Positions 1 through 8,167 of a DNA stretch of 64,000 nt are shown here, in pieces. The notes beneath the pieces were generated by a model that worked only from the letters and a program-made list of their open reading frames with translations, made no database searches and was not told the DNA's origin. Position 1 is the stretch's first letter; each line of letters starts with the position of its first letter. Origin of the DNA: Chromatiaceae bacterium (GTDB taxonomy: Bacteria > Pseudomonadota > Gammaproteobacteria > Chromatiales > Chromatiaceae); assembly GCA_024235395.1 (NCBI GenBank), contig JACKMK010000001.1, positions 806,001-870,000 on the forward strand, in the 5' to 3' direction. A program made the position numbers and the translations under genes.

Positions 1-86
1 CGCATCTGTCCGGTCGAACTTTTCTGTCATTGCCCCAACTCCGCTACTACCGCCCAAAGACCGGGCCAATCCGACCCGTATTGCGC

Positions 87-116
87 TTGATTGCTTTTTG
101 TGCCGGTCACTATACT
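87..116 (+). promoter_or_regulatory. Putative sigma-70 promoter of the aminotransferase gene
   Basis: A -35-like TTGATT (87-92) and a -10-like TATACT (111-116) are separated by 18 bases, placing transcription start near 123, about 30 bases before the chosen ATG at 152. Seen by eye only. Confidence 0.5.
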
Positions 117-151
117 CGCTGGCTCATTCACGATTGCCAATGGGTCTCGCC

Positions 152-1333
152 ATGCCGACTAGCGCCTTCCACCCACCGCTCCGCACCCTGATGGGTCCCG
201 GCCCCTCCGACGTGCCGCCGCGGGTCCTCGAAGCACTCGGCCGGCCCACGATAGGCCACCTGGACCCGAAATTCATCGACCTGATGGACGAGGTCAAGGC
301 GCTGCTGCAATACGTGTTGCAGACACAGAATGCGCTCACCATGCCGGTTTCTGCGCCCGGTTCGGCGGGCATGGAGGCCTGTTTCGTCAATCTGGTCGAA
401 CCCGGCGAAAAGGTGATCGTCTGCCAGAACGGCGTCTTCGGTGGACGTATGAAGGAAAACGTCGAGCGCTGCGGAGGCCAGGCCGTCCTGGTGCAGGACC
501 CCTGGGGACAGGCGGTCGACCCGCAGAAACTGGAAGACGCGCTGATTGCCAACCCGGATGCGCGGGTGGTCGCGTTCGTACACGCAGAGACCTCGACCGG
601 CGCGCAGTCGGACGCCAAGACGCTGGTCGAACTCGCCCACCGCCACGACTGCCTGGCGATCGTCGATGCCGTGACTTCGCTGGCCGGCACACCGCTGTTG
701 GTGGACGATTGGGAGATCGACGCGGTGTATTCGGGCACCCAGAAGTGTCTCTCGTGCGTACCGGGCATCTCACCAGTCAGCTTCAGCGAGCGGGCCCAGC
801 ACAAGATCGTCAACCGTCAGCACAAGGTGCAGAGCTGGTTCCTCGATATGAACCTGGTAATGGGCTATTGGGGCAACGGCTCACGCCGGGCCTACCACCA
901 CACCGCGCCGGTCAACGCGATGTATGCGCTGCACGAATCTCTGCTGATGGTGCGCGAAGAAGGCCTGGAAAACGGCTGGGCGCGCCACCAGCGCAATCAC
1001 GAGGCGCTGAAGGCCGGTCTCGAGGCGATGGGCATCGGCTTTGTGGTCGACGAAGCGCACAGACTGCCGCAACTCAACGCCGTGTGGATCCCGCAAGGCG
1101 TCGACGATGCGGCCGTGCGCACCCGGCTGCTCGACGAACACCATATCGAGATCGGCGCCGGACTGGGTGAACTGGCCGGTAAGGTGTGGCGCATCGGGCT
1201 GATGGGCTACAGCAGCCGCATCGAAAACATCACCCGTTGCCTGGGGGCCCTCGACGGTGTACTTGCGGATATCGGCGCACCGGTTAACCACGGCGTCGCA
1301 CTGCCGGCGGCGGAAAAGGTCCTGGCCGCCTGA
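152..1333 (+). CDS. Class V PLP aminotransferase (serine/alanine-glyoxylate aminotransferase type)
   Basis: The 393-residue protein has the class V aminotransferase layout: an N-terminal LMGPGPSDVPPRVL segment, APGSAGMEA near residues 69-77, HAETSTG near 144-150, and the PLP-binding motif YSGTQKCLS with the Schiff-base lysine at about residue 198. The family transfers an amino group between serine or alanine and glyoxylate, or acts on other small amino acids, in the cytoplasm; substrate cannot be settled from sequence. The ATG at 152 is preferred over in-frame ATGs at 98 and 140 because homologues start just before the MGPGP segment and the predicted promoter lies upstream. The next gene follows after 5 bases, suggesting co-transcription. 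Confidence 0.85.
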   Translation: MPTSAFHPPLRTLMGPGPSDVPPRVLEALGRPTIGHLDPKFIDLMDEVKALLQYVLQTQNALTMPVSAPGSAGMEACFVNLVEPGEKVIVCQNGVFGGRMKENVERCGGQAVLVQDPWGQAVDPQKLEDALIANPDARVVAFVHAETSTGAQSDAKTLVELAHRHDCLAIVDAVTSLAGTPLLVDDWEIDAVYSGTQKCLSCVPGISPVSFSERAQHKIVNRQHKVQSWFLDMNLVMGYWGNGSRRAYHHTAPVNAMYALHESLLMVREEGLENGWARHQRNHEALKAGLEAMGIGFVVDEAHRLPQLNAVWIPQGVDDAAVRTRLLDEHHIEIGAGLGELAGKVWRIGLMGYSSRIENITRCLGALDGVLADIGAPVNHGVALPAAEKVLAA

Positions 1334-1338
1334 AGCCC

Positions 1339-1929
1339 ATGCGCCGGGCTCGGCGTCGGCGACCGCGTTCCCGCCTGCTGCTGATCGTCGCCGCGCTCGC
1401 CAGCATCATCGTCGGTTATTACGCCGGCCAGTATTGGCAGCGGCGGCCACTGGAGGGTCTGTCGGTGCAGGTCTTCGACCAGGGGCGCCCGATCACCTAC
1501 CCAGAGCAGTTCGGGATCGGGTTTGACAACCGACATTGGCGCCTGTTTCTGGCGGTCGACACGCGCCAACCGGCGTGTCGTGAACTGCTGCGGCATTTTG
1601 CGTTGGTCGTCAATCGCCTCGCCGCCTGGCCCAAGGTTCAGGCGAAGCTGCGTCTCACGCTGTTGGCCTACGATCGACCGGGGAGCGACGCGATCGCGGC
1701 GTTCACCGGCGGCGTGAACTGGGTCGACGTGGTGACTGCGGATGCCGGGTCCTTGGATGCGGTCACGCAACAGCTTGATATCCAGCCGCACGGCACCATC
1801 TGGTGCTCCGAAGGGACCGCGGGCGGCGTCCTGGTCGCGCCAAAGCACCGTGCCTGGGCGCGGATCCCGATGGAACCGGCCGCTGTCATGGCACGCAACA
1901 TCGCCGGTGTCGTCGGCTTCGTGGAATAA
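1339..1929 (+). CDS. Membrane-anchored protein of unknown function, possible thioredoxin/SCO-like fold
   Basis: The 196-residue protein begins with a strongly basic stretch (MRRARRRRPRSR) followed by one hydrophobic segment at about residues 13-30, typical of an inner-membrane anchor with a periplasmic domain. The domain phrases (FRLFLAVDTRQP-like core, a late IQPHGTIWCSE segment) recall thioredoxin-fold or SCO-type proteins, but there is no CxxC or CxxxC pair, so a redox role is not supported. It starts 5 bases after the aminotransferase stop and ends 7 bases before psd, so it is probably in one operon with both. I do not recognise the family. Confidence 0.7.
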   Translation: MRRARRRRPRSRLLLIVAALASIIVGYYAGQYWQRRPLEGLSVQVFDQGRPITYPEQFGIGFDNRHWRLFLAVDTRQPACRELLRHFALVVNRLAAWPKVQAKLRLTLLAYDRPGSDAIAAFTGGVNWVDVVTADAGSLDAVTQQLDIQPHGTIWCSEGTAGGVLVAPKHRAWARIPMEPAAVMARNIAGVVGFVE

Positions 1930-1936
1930 TTACCCA

Positions 1937-2815
1937 ATGTCATCCTCCAAACCACCCGGTCTGCTCGACCATCTATCGACCGCGTTGTTGCGGGTCCTGC
2001 CACAACACCTGCTTGCTGCCGGGATGTACCGCCTCGCACGGGCACGCACGCCGTGGTTGAAAAACCTGCTCATTCGCCAGATCGGCCGCCGTTACGGTAT
2101 CGACACGCAGGAGGCCGAGCAGCCGGATGCCACCGCCTACCCAAGCTTCAATGCGTTCTTCACGCGCGCGCTGAAACCGGACACGCGGCCGCTCGCCGAG
2201 GGGATGTTGATGTCGCCGGCCGACGGCAAGGTGAGCCAGATCGGCCCGATCGACGGCGTTTCGCTGCTGCAGGCCAAGGGGCATAGGTTCGACCTGTTGG
2301 CGCTGCTGGCCGGTGACCGCAGCATGGCGGCCTCATTTCAAGACGGGCTGTTCGCGACCATCTACCTTTCGCCGCGCGACTATCACCGGGTGCACATCCC
2401 GTTCGCGGGGACGCTCGAGTCGATGGTCTTCGTACCCGGCGATCTGTTCAGCGTCAGCGAGGCCACGACCCAGCTCGTTCCCGGCCTGTTCGCGCGCAAT
2501 GAGCGCGTGATCTGCTATTTCCAGACCGATCTGGGCCCGATGGCGGTGATTCTGGTCGGCGCGATCTTCGTCGGCAGTATCGAGACCGTTTGGCATGGCG
2601 AGGTGCGGGAGCGCCGCGGGCAGCCGACCCGATGGGTCTATCAGGGCGCGCAGCGCCGGCACTTCGCCGCCGGCGAGGAGATCGGTCGATTCAACATGGG
2701 CTCGACGGTGATCGTCCTGCTACCGCGCGACGCCGCGAACTGGTCGGCCGACATCGGACCCGGAAGCAGCCTGCGCATGGGCGAAATGATCGGCGAACCG
2801 ATCCGCAACGACTGA
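1937..2815 (+). CDS. psd: Phosphatidylserine decarboxylase proenzyme
   Basis: This 292-residue protein converts phosphatidylserine to phosphatidylethanolamine at the inner membrane. Characteristic segments are FNAFFTRALKPDTRP, MSPADGKVSQIG (catalytic Asp region), DYHRVHIPFAG (His region) and near the C-terminus FNMGSTVIVLLP, where self-cleavage between Gly and Ser of the GST triad gives the pyruvoyl group. Length fits the bacterial family. An in-frame extension to 1742 overlaps the upstream gene; the ATG at 1937 gives the usual N-terminus. In Pseudomonas aeruginosa, as I recall, psd lies close to fimX, and fimX is also nearby here (8168). Confidence 0.97.
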   Translation: MSSSKPPGLLDHLSTALLRVLPQHLLAAGMYRLARARTPWLKNLLIRQIGRRYGIDTQEAEQPDATAYPSFNAFFTRALKPDTRPLAEGMLMSPADGKVSQIGPIDGVSLLQAKGHRFDLLALLAGDRSMAASFQDGLFATIYLSPRDYHRVHIPFAGTLESMVFVPGDLFSVSEATTQLVPGLFARNERVICYFQTDLGPMAVILVGAIFVGSIETVWHGEVRERRGQPTRWVYQGAQRRHFAAGEEIGRFNMGSTVIVLLPRDAANWSADIGPGSSLRMGEMIGEPIRND

Positions 2816-2822
2816 GCACCCG

Positions 2823-3353
2823 TCACAGCAGGGCGGCGATTTCCGGATGACCCTGGGCTGCCGCCCAGGCTTGCGCGGTACGGCCGTCGCGGTCCCGTAC
2901 ACGGCGATCAGCACCCAGTTCCAACAGCGCCTGTACCGTCTCCCGATGTCCGTTGACACTGGCCCAGATCAGCGCGGTCCAGCCACGTGTCGTTTCGACC
3001 TGATCGATCGCGGCGCCTGCCGCCGCTAGTTGGCGCACCACCTCGACGTGACCGCTGCCGGCCGCCAACATCAACGCGGTATATTCGCCGTGCTCGCGCA
3101 GATCGACACCTGCCCCGGCGGCCAGCAGCTGAGTGACGGTGTCGCGATGGCCATACTGAGCTGCCAGCATCAGCGGTGTGCGCGCGCAGACATCGCGGTG
3201 GTCGACCGGGTGTTCCGGATCGATCAACTGCAACAGCTGCTCGGTCTCGCCCTGTTGCGCCAGATCGTGCATGGAAAGCGGCGCCTGCGCGGGTGGCGTT
3301 TCACCGCATGCCGCCAGCGTCGCAACAAGGAAGATCGAGAGATATCGCAACAT
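2823..3353 (-). CDS. Ankyrin-repeat lipoprotein
   Basis: The 176-residue product starts MLRYLSIFLVATLAACGETPP, a signal peptide ending in an LAAC lipobox, so the mature protein is probably lipid-anchored in the periplasm. After it come about four ankyrin repeats, recognisable by phrases such as RTPLMLAAQYGHRDTVTQLL, YTALMLAAGSGHVEVVRQLA and WTALIWASVNGHRETVQALL. The start at 3353 is chosen over 3389 because only it places the signal peptide at the N-terminus. It lies downstream of epmA on the same strand (80-base gap) and converges with psd. Function unknown; ankyrin repeats bind proteins. A second ankyrin lipoprotein lies at 51331. Confidence 0.85.
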   Translation of the reverse strand: MLRYLSIFLVATLAACGETPPAQAPLSMHDLAQQGETEQLLQLIDPEHPVDHRDVCARTPLMLAAQYGHRDTVTQLLAAGAGVDLREHGEYTALMLAAGSGHVEVVRQLAAAGAAIDQVETTRGWTALIWASVNGHRETVQALLELGADRRVRDRDGRTAQAWAAAQGHPEIAALL

Positions 3354-3433
3354 GCGCGAATGATCGCGCGGCCCGCCGTTCCAATGCATTGACGATCCGC
3401 ATGCGACGCGGCTGGCGGCCGCCTGGCCAGCCG

Positions 3434-4441
3434 CTAGCAGCGTTGCAGGGAGAAGCTGATCACCTCGTCGATGTCCGTCCCGTCGATCCGCAGCAGCAGC
3501 ACGCGGTCCAGGCCGACGGCAACGCCGGCACAGTCGGGTAGCCCGTGCTGCAGCGCGGCCAGCAGGCGCCGATCGACGACGACGGGTGGCCGCCCACTAC
3601 CCCGCCGGTGGCAGTTGTCGGCCTCGAAGCGCGCCGCCTGTTCGTCGACATCGCTGAGTTCGAGGAAGCCGTTGGCCAGTTCGACGCCGCGGTGGAACAC
3701 CTCGAAGCGTGCGGCGGTGCGACCGTCGGGATTGAGTTGCGCCAGCGCCGCCTGGCTGGCGGGGTAGTCCGTCACGAAGGTGAGACAGGTGCGACCGAGG
3801 TGCGGCTGGACCAGGTGGCTGAACAGCAGATCGAGCCAACCGTCGGCGTCCAGCTGCATGGACTCGGCACCGAGGATGTTGCGTTGCAATGCCACACCGC
3901 GCAGTTGTTCGGCGGTCGCCGCGAGCGCGTCGCAACCGGCCACCTCGCCGAGCAACTGGTCATAGGGGTGTCGTTCGACTGCCAGCTCGGGTTGTGCCAG
4001 CGCCAGGCGCAGCACACCGGCCACCTCGTCCATCAGGTCGCCGACACCGAATCCGGGGCGATACCACTCGAGGATCGTGAACTCCGGATTGTGCAGACGT
4101 CCGGCCTCGCCGTTGCGAAACGCCTTGCAGACCTGGTAGATCGGTCCGCTGCCGGCGGCCAGCAGACGCTTCATCGCGAACTCCGGCGAGGTCTGCAGAT
4201 AAAGCTCTTTGCCTGCCGGATAAAGCGGTCCGCGATATTGCAGGGTCAGTGGCTCCAGCGACGGATCGGTCCCGGCGCTGGCACCCGCCAATGGCGTCTC
4301 CACCTCGAGCACCTGGTTCGCAGCGAAGTACCGGCGCAGCTCTGCAAGCATCGTGGCGCGCGTGCGCAGCGTGCGCAGGTCCGCGCCGGGACGCCACTCG
4401 CCATTGGTCAGGAGATTATTCGTCCTTGACGCGGCTGACAT
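3434..4441 (-). CDS. epmA: EF-P--(R)-beta-lysine ligase EpmA (GenX/PoxA/YjeA)
   Basis: The 335-residue protein resembles the catalytic core of class II lysyl-tRNA synthetase without the anticodon-binding domain. Motifs seen include LEVETPLAG near the N-terminus, LQTSPEFAMKRLLAAG, IYQVCKAFRNGEAGRLHNPE (motif 2 type), ELANGFLELSD, and GVAVGLDRVLLLRIDG (motif 3). It attaches beta-lysine to EF-P Lys34. The ATG at 4441 overlaps the 3' end of efp by 26 bases; alternatives inside would need a non-ATG start, so the N-terminus is uncertain by a few residues. It is co-oriented and overlapping with efp, and the aminomutase EpmB is divergent next door. Confidence 0.95.
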   Translation of the reverse strand: MSAASRTNNLLTNGEWRPGADLRTLRTRATMLAELRRYFAANQVLEVETPLAGASAGTDPSLEPLTLQYRGPLYPAGKELYLQTSPEFAMKRLLAAGSGPIYQVCKAFRNGEAGRLHNPEFTILEWYRPGFGVGDLMDEVAGVLRLALAQPELAVERHPYDQLLGEVAGCDALAATAEQLRGVALQRNILGAESMQLDADGWLDLLFSHLVQPHLGRTCLTFVTDYPASQAALAQLNPDGRTAARFEVFHRGVELANGFLELSDVDEQAARFEADNCHRRGSGRPPVVVDRRLLAALQHGLPDCAGVAVGLDRVLLLRIDGTDIDEVISFSLQRC

Positions 4442-4988
4442 ACTCGCCGGTCCGGGTATCGACCTTGATCTTTTCGCCGCTCTGGATGAACAGCGGCACG
4501 CGCACGACGGCGCCGGTCTCCAGCGTCGCCGGCTTGCCGCCACCACCCGAAGTGTCGCCCTTCAGCCCCGGGTCGGTCTCGGTGATCTCCAGCACCACGA
4601 AGTTCGGAGCCTCGACCGCGATCGGAGCGCCATTCCACAGCGTGACCATGCACAGGTCCTGCTCTTTGATCCACTTCACCGCATCACCCAGCGCATTCGC
4701 GTCCACCTGGTATTGTTCGAAGCTGCCGGTATCCATGAAGTGCCAGAATTCACCGTCGTTGTACAGGTACTGGAGATCGCGATCGACGACATCGGCCGCC
4801 TCGACGGTCTCGCCCGAACGGAAGGTCTTTTCGAGCACCCGACCGGTCTTCAGATTGCGAATTTTCACGCGGTTGAACGCCTGGCCTTTGCCGGGCTTGA
4901 CGAATTCGTTTTCAATAATGGTGCAAGGGTCACCGTCGAGCAGCAGCTTGAGACCACCGCGGAATTCGTTCGTGCTGTAAGTCGCCAT
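4416..4988 (-). CDS. efp: Translation elongation factor P
   Basis: The 190-residue protein is full-length EF-P, which relieves ribosome stalling at polyproline stretches. MATYSTNEFRGGLKLL starts the KOW-like domain I; the modification loop EFVKPGKGQA places the target lysine at residue 34, matching the E. coli Lys34 that is beta-lysylated. The C-terminal OB domains include the conserved LKGDTSGGGGKPATLETGA segment. The ATG at 4988 is used because the upstream extension to 5024 is not conserved in the family. Partner genes epmA (overlapping, same strand) and epmB (divergent, 37 bases away) supply its modification. Confidence 0.98.
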   Translation of the reverse strand: MATYSTNEFRGGLKLLLDGDPCTIIENEFVKPGKGQAFNRVKIRNLKTGRVLEKTFRSGETVEAADVVDRDLQYLYNDGEFWHFMDTGSFEQYQVDANALGDAVKWIKEQDLCMVTLWNGAPIAVEAPNFVVLEITETDPGLKGDTSGGGGKPATLETGAVVRVPLFIQSGEKIKVDTRTGEYVSRVKDE

Positions 4989-5025
4989 TCGATCCTCATC
5001 AAACGCTGAAACAACAAAGCCCACA

Positions 5026-6027
5026 ATGATAAACCCTTCGCCCCTGCGCTTGGAAACAGAACCCTGGCAGCGCGAACTCGCCGACGCTGTCGGCGATCCC
5101 AGTGAACTGCTGAGACTGCTGGAACTCGTGCCGGACCAGCTGCCCGGCGTCCGCCTCGACCGGGCCGATTTCCCCCTGCGCGTCCCACGCCACTATGTCG
5201 GACTGATGCGCCGGGGCGACCCCGCAGACCCGTTGCTCGCCCAGGTGCTGCCGCGGGAGATCGAACAGCGAACCACGGCGGGTTACCTCGCCGACCCGGT
5301 CGGCGACTTGGCCGCCTCACGCGATCACGGTGTGCTGCACAAATACAACGGACGGGCATTGCTCGTGACCACCGGCGCCTGCGCGGTGCACTGCCGCTAT
5401 TGTTTCAGACGGCACTTCCCGTACGCCGAACTGTCTGCGCTCGGCCAGTGGCAGCAGGCGCTGGAGACCTTGCAAGGCATGCCGGATGTCCGCGAGGTGA
5501 TCCTGAGCGGAGGCGACCCGTTGAGTCTCTCCGACAGCCGGCTGGAGCAACTGGTCGACGGGCTGCGGGCCGTCCCGCACCTCCGCCGGTTGCGTATCCA
5601 TACCCGTCTCCCGGTGGTCCTGCCGAATCGGGTCACCGAGCGGCTGGTCGCGACGCTGGCGGGCACACGACTGACGCCTGTGTGCGTGATTCACGCCAAC
5701 CACCCGAACGAGATATCGCCGGAACTTGGCGACGCGATGCGGCGTCTCAAAGAGGCCGGCGTCACCCTGCTGAACCAATCGGTTTTTCTCAAGTTCATCA
5801 ATGATGATGCCGATACGCTGGTGAATCTGAGCGAATCGTTGTTCGGCATCGGCGTGCTGCCCTACTACCTCCACCTGCTCGATCCGGTGGCCGGTGCGGC
5901 GCATTTCGACGTCCCCCAGGCACACGTGGCGCCGATCTACCGGGAACTGCGCGCGCGTCTGCCGGGTTACCTGGTGCCGCGTATCGTGCGCGAAACGGCC
6001 GGCGAGCCGTTCAAGGTTCCGATTTGA
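5026..6027 (+). CDS. epmB: EF-P beta-lysylation aminomutase EpmB (radical SAM)
   Basis: The 333-residue protein belongs to the lysine 2,3-aminomutase-like radical SAM family. The iron-sulfur cluster motif CAVHCRYCFRRHF (CxxxCxxC) is present, followed by ILSGGDPLSLSD and the C-terminal PYYLHLLDPVAGAAHF segment. It isomerises (S)-alpha-lysine to (R)-beta-lysine, the substrate of EpmA. It is transcribed away from efp across a 37-base gap, so both promoters must overlap there, the same divergent arrangement known for yjeK and efp in enterobacteria. Confidence 0.96.
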   Translation: MINPSPLRLETEPWQRELADAVGDPSELLRLLELVPDQLPGVRLDRADFPLRVPRHYVGLMRRGDPADPLLAQVLPREIEQRTTAGYLADPVGDLAASRDHGVLHKYNGRALLVTTGACAVHCRYCFRRHFPYAELSALGQWQQALETLQGMPDVREVILSGGDPLSLSDSRLEQLVDGLRAVPHLRRLRIHTRLPVVLPNRVTERLVATLAGTRLTPVCVIHANHPNEISPELGDAMRRLKEAGVTLLNQSVFLKFINDDADTLVNLSESLFGIGVLPYYLHLLDPVAGAAHFDVPQAHVAPIYRELRARLPGYLVPRIVRETAGEPFKVPI

Positions 6028-6122
6028 CGTACCCGGGAGCTTGGCCGGGGCTGCATTAATCGGCGGCAAGTGGCTAGAATTGAGCGGTAGCAGAGACTTA
6101 TGTCGCCGGACACTGCGGTGAC

Positions 6123-8108
6123 ATGATTTCGACGCAGCAGCACACCGGGCCGGATAAGACAATCAGATACCCAGTGTTGGCGGCCAATTTGACCGAAATC
6201 GACGAAAAACCTAACTCACCGGCATCGGCTCAGTCGTCCGATGCTGCGGCACGCCCGTTGCTCGGACTGCAGATCCCGCGACAGTCCGCTGCCAAACCTG
6301 ACAACCTCTTGCTCGACCCCAAGGAGACCGAGGCCTGGTTCGAGGCGCTGCCGATGGCCAATATCGGCGAGACCGCGCGGCGCGTGTTCAGCACACTGGT
6401 CGAATTCAACCGCATCGAGGTGCCCGACCTGCTGCGCGCCAGGACCGTCGAAAAGTTCCGACCACCGGTGGAATACATCACCAGCAATCTCCAGAAGTAT
6501 TACGTGGATGTCGGTCTACCACTGTCACCCAAGGGTGCAAAGACCTCGTCGCTGGCGCGTGAACTGCAGAAGGAGCTGGCGATATCGTACAAGGTGATCG
6601 TCGAGCGGATGATCTCCGGGGACAGCGCCAACTTCGATCGCCGGCTGCTGGTGATCGCGCTGCATCGAACGCTGACCTATCTTGGCCAGATCCTGTATCA
6701 GAACGCGCTGGTCTATGCGGGATGGCCGGAGGGCATCTGGCGCGAGATCAACAGCGTGTATGCCTACGCGTCGCAAAACCATATCCACGACATACCGGTC
6801 AAACCCGACGACGGCAGAAACGCTCAGGGCAGCACGACCATCGAAGACCAGTTCAAGGCGTTGATGCTGTTTGCGAGTGCGACACCCCATCGCCTGCGAC
6901 AGAGCCACGCGCAGCTGCTGTTCTCACATCTGGCGGAGTGGTCACAGTACACCGTGATCCTCGACCGCGACGACGGCGGTACCAGCCTCGGCCGGTTCAA
7001 CGTCGATCTCTGGGCCGATTCCTCACCGATGCACAATTCCCTGCGCACGCCGGTGCCGGGGAAACGGATCGCCATTCTCGACGTCCGCGAACTGTTGAAG
7101 AAACTGCGCAGCGACTTCGAACAGGCCCCCTGGGACAATCGCTCCGGGCTGCAAACCGGCAAGCAGGTGTTGACGCGGCCGCTGATTCGCCTGCTGATCA
7201 TGGCCTGGAGCCGCCCACCGGATCGGCGTTTCGTGCGTACGAAACTGAACTTCGACCTGCACGTGGTAGCCGGACTGCACGCGATCTATGGCAACCTCCA
7301 GGCAGAGGACCAGCCCCCGTACGCCACGACCCGTGCGCCCCTGTTCACGTTGGAAGAGTCGGAGCCGCGCCCAGCCACGCCGCGCAATCGGCTGAAATGG
7401 TCCAGCGGCAGCCTCGAGAATGCGTCCCTGGCCCCGCTCGACAGCGAATTCGTCAACGACGAGATGTTTCACGACAGCTTCCTTGTCGGTAGCCGCGGGC
7501 CGGTGGTCCCACCACCCCAGCCGGAGGTCCGCCGGGAGCCCGATCCTCAGCCGGAAGCACCAGCGCCGGAGGAAAACCGCCACGCGGTGAAAACTGTGAA
7601 CGAGAGCGCGGGCGGTTACTGCATACGCTGGCAGGGAGAGCAGATACCCAAGGTCAAGATTGGCGAACTGATCGGGGTCGAGTCACCCTCCGATCGGCGC
7701 CGTTATGGCCTCGGCGTCATCCGCTGGATGAAGCAGCAGCCTGATCAAGCCCTCGATCTGGGGCTCGAGGTGATCTCGACGCGCTGCGAGGCCGCCGACG
7801 TCCGCGAAGCAGGCAAGACGGCAGGACGCACCCGGACACCTTCTTACAAATGCCTGGTGATCAATGATACGGACCCCGCGAGCAATGCGACCGCCAGCCT
7901 GGTGATGAGCGCGATGAGTCTGGAAACCGGGGTTGATCTGTTGCTGTCGATGGCCGGCAGGGAACAACTGATCCGATTGACCAAGCTGGTCGAATTCAGC
8001 AGCGCTTTCGCGCGCTACCATTTCGAGCTGGTCCGCTTGGAGCAGGACGAAAACCAGGACGGTGACAGTCCGTTCGACGAATTCAGCGAACTGTGGAACA
8101 GTCTTTGA
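6123..8108 (+). CDS. Uncharacterised FimX-linked protein with possible C-terminal PilZ-like domain
   Basis: The 661-residue cytoplasmic-looking protein has no signal peptide or membrane segment. The N-terminal ~400 residues are probably mostly helical and unlike any domain I can name. A Pro/Glu-rich linker at about 465-490 leads to a C-terminal domain where the segments PKVKIGELIGVES and YGLGVIRWMKQQ, followed by DLGLEVIST, recall PilZ-type beta-barrels. The usual PilZ RxxxR and (D/N)xSxxG motifs are not clearly present, so c-di-GMP binding is only a guess. It ends 59 bases before fimX; a large hypothetical gene of similar position precedes fimX in pseudomonads as I recall, which suggests a shared role in type IV pilus or c-di-GMP control. 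Confidence 0.8.
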   Translation: MISTQQHTGPDKTIRYPVLAANLTEIDEKPNSPASAQSSDAAARPLLGLQIPRQSAAKPDNLLLDPKETEAWFEALPMANIGETARRVFSTLVEFNRIEVPDLLRARTVEKFRPPVEYITSNLQKYYVDVGLPLSPKGAKTSSLARELQKELAISYKVIVERMISGDSANFDRRLLVIALHRTLTYLGQILYQNALVYAGWPEGIWREINSVYAYASQNHIHDIPVKPDDGRNAQGSTTIEDQFKALMLFASATPHRLRQSHAQLLFSHLAEWSQYTVILDRDDGGTSLGRFNVDLWADSSPMHNSLRTPVPGKRIAILDVRELLKKLRSDFEQAPWDNRSGLQTGKQVLTRPLIRLLIMAWSRPPDRRFVRTKLNFDLHVVAGLHAIYGNLQAEDQPPYATTRAPLFTLEESEPRPATPRNRLKWSSGSLENASLAPLDSEFVNDEMFHDSFLVGSRGPVVPPPQPEVRREPDPQPEAPAPEENRHAVKTVNESAGGYCIRWQGEQIPKVKIGELIGVESPSDRRRYGLGVIRWMKQQPDQALDLGLEVISTRCEAADVREAGKTAGRTRTPSYKCLVINDTDPASNATASLVMSAMSLETGVDLLLSMAGREQLIRLTKLVEFSSAFARYHFELVRLEQDENQDGDSPFDEFSELWNSL

Positions 8109-8167
8109 TGCGATGCCCCGGCGCTGTTACCGTGGCCCGAAAGTTACTTTGCTGACCAGCAAGGACA

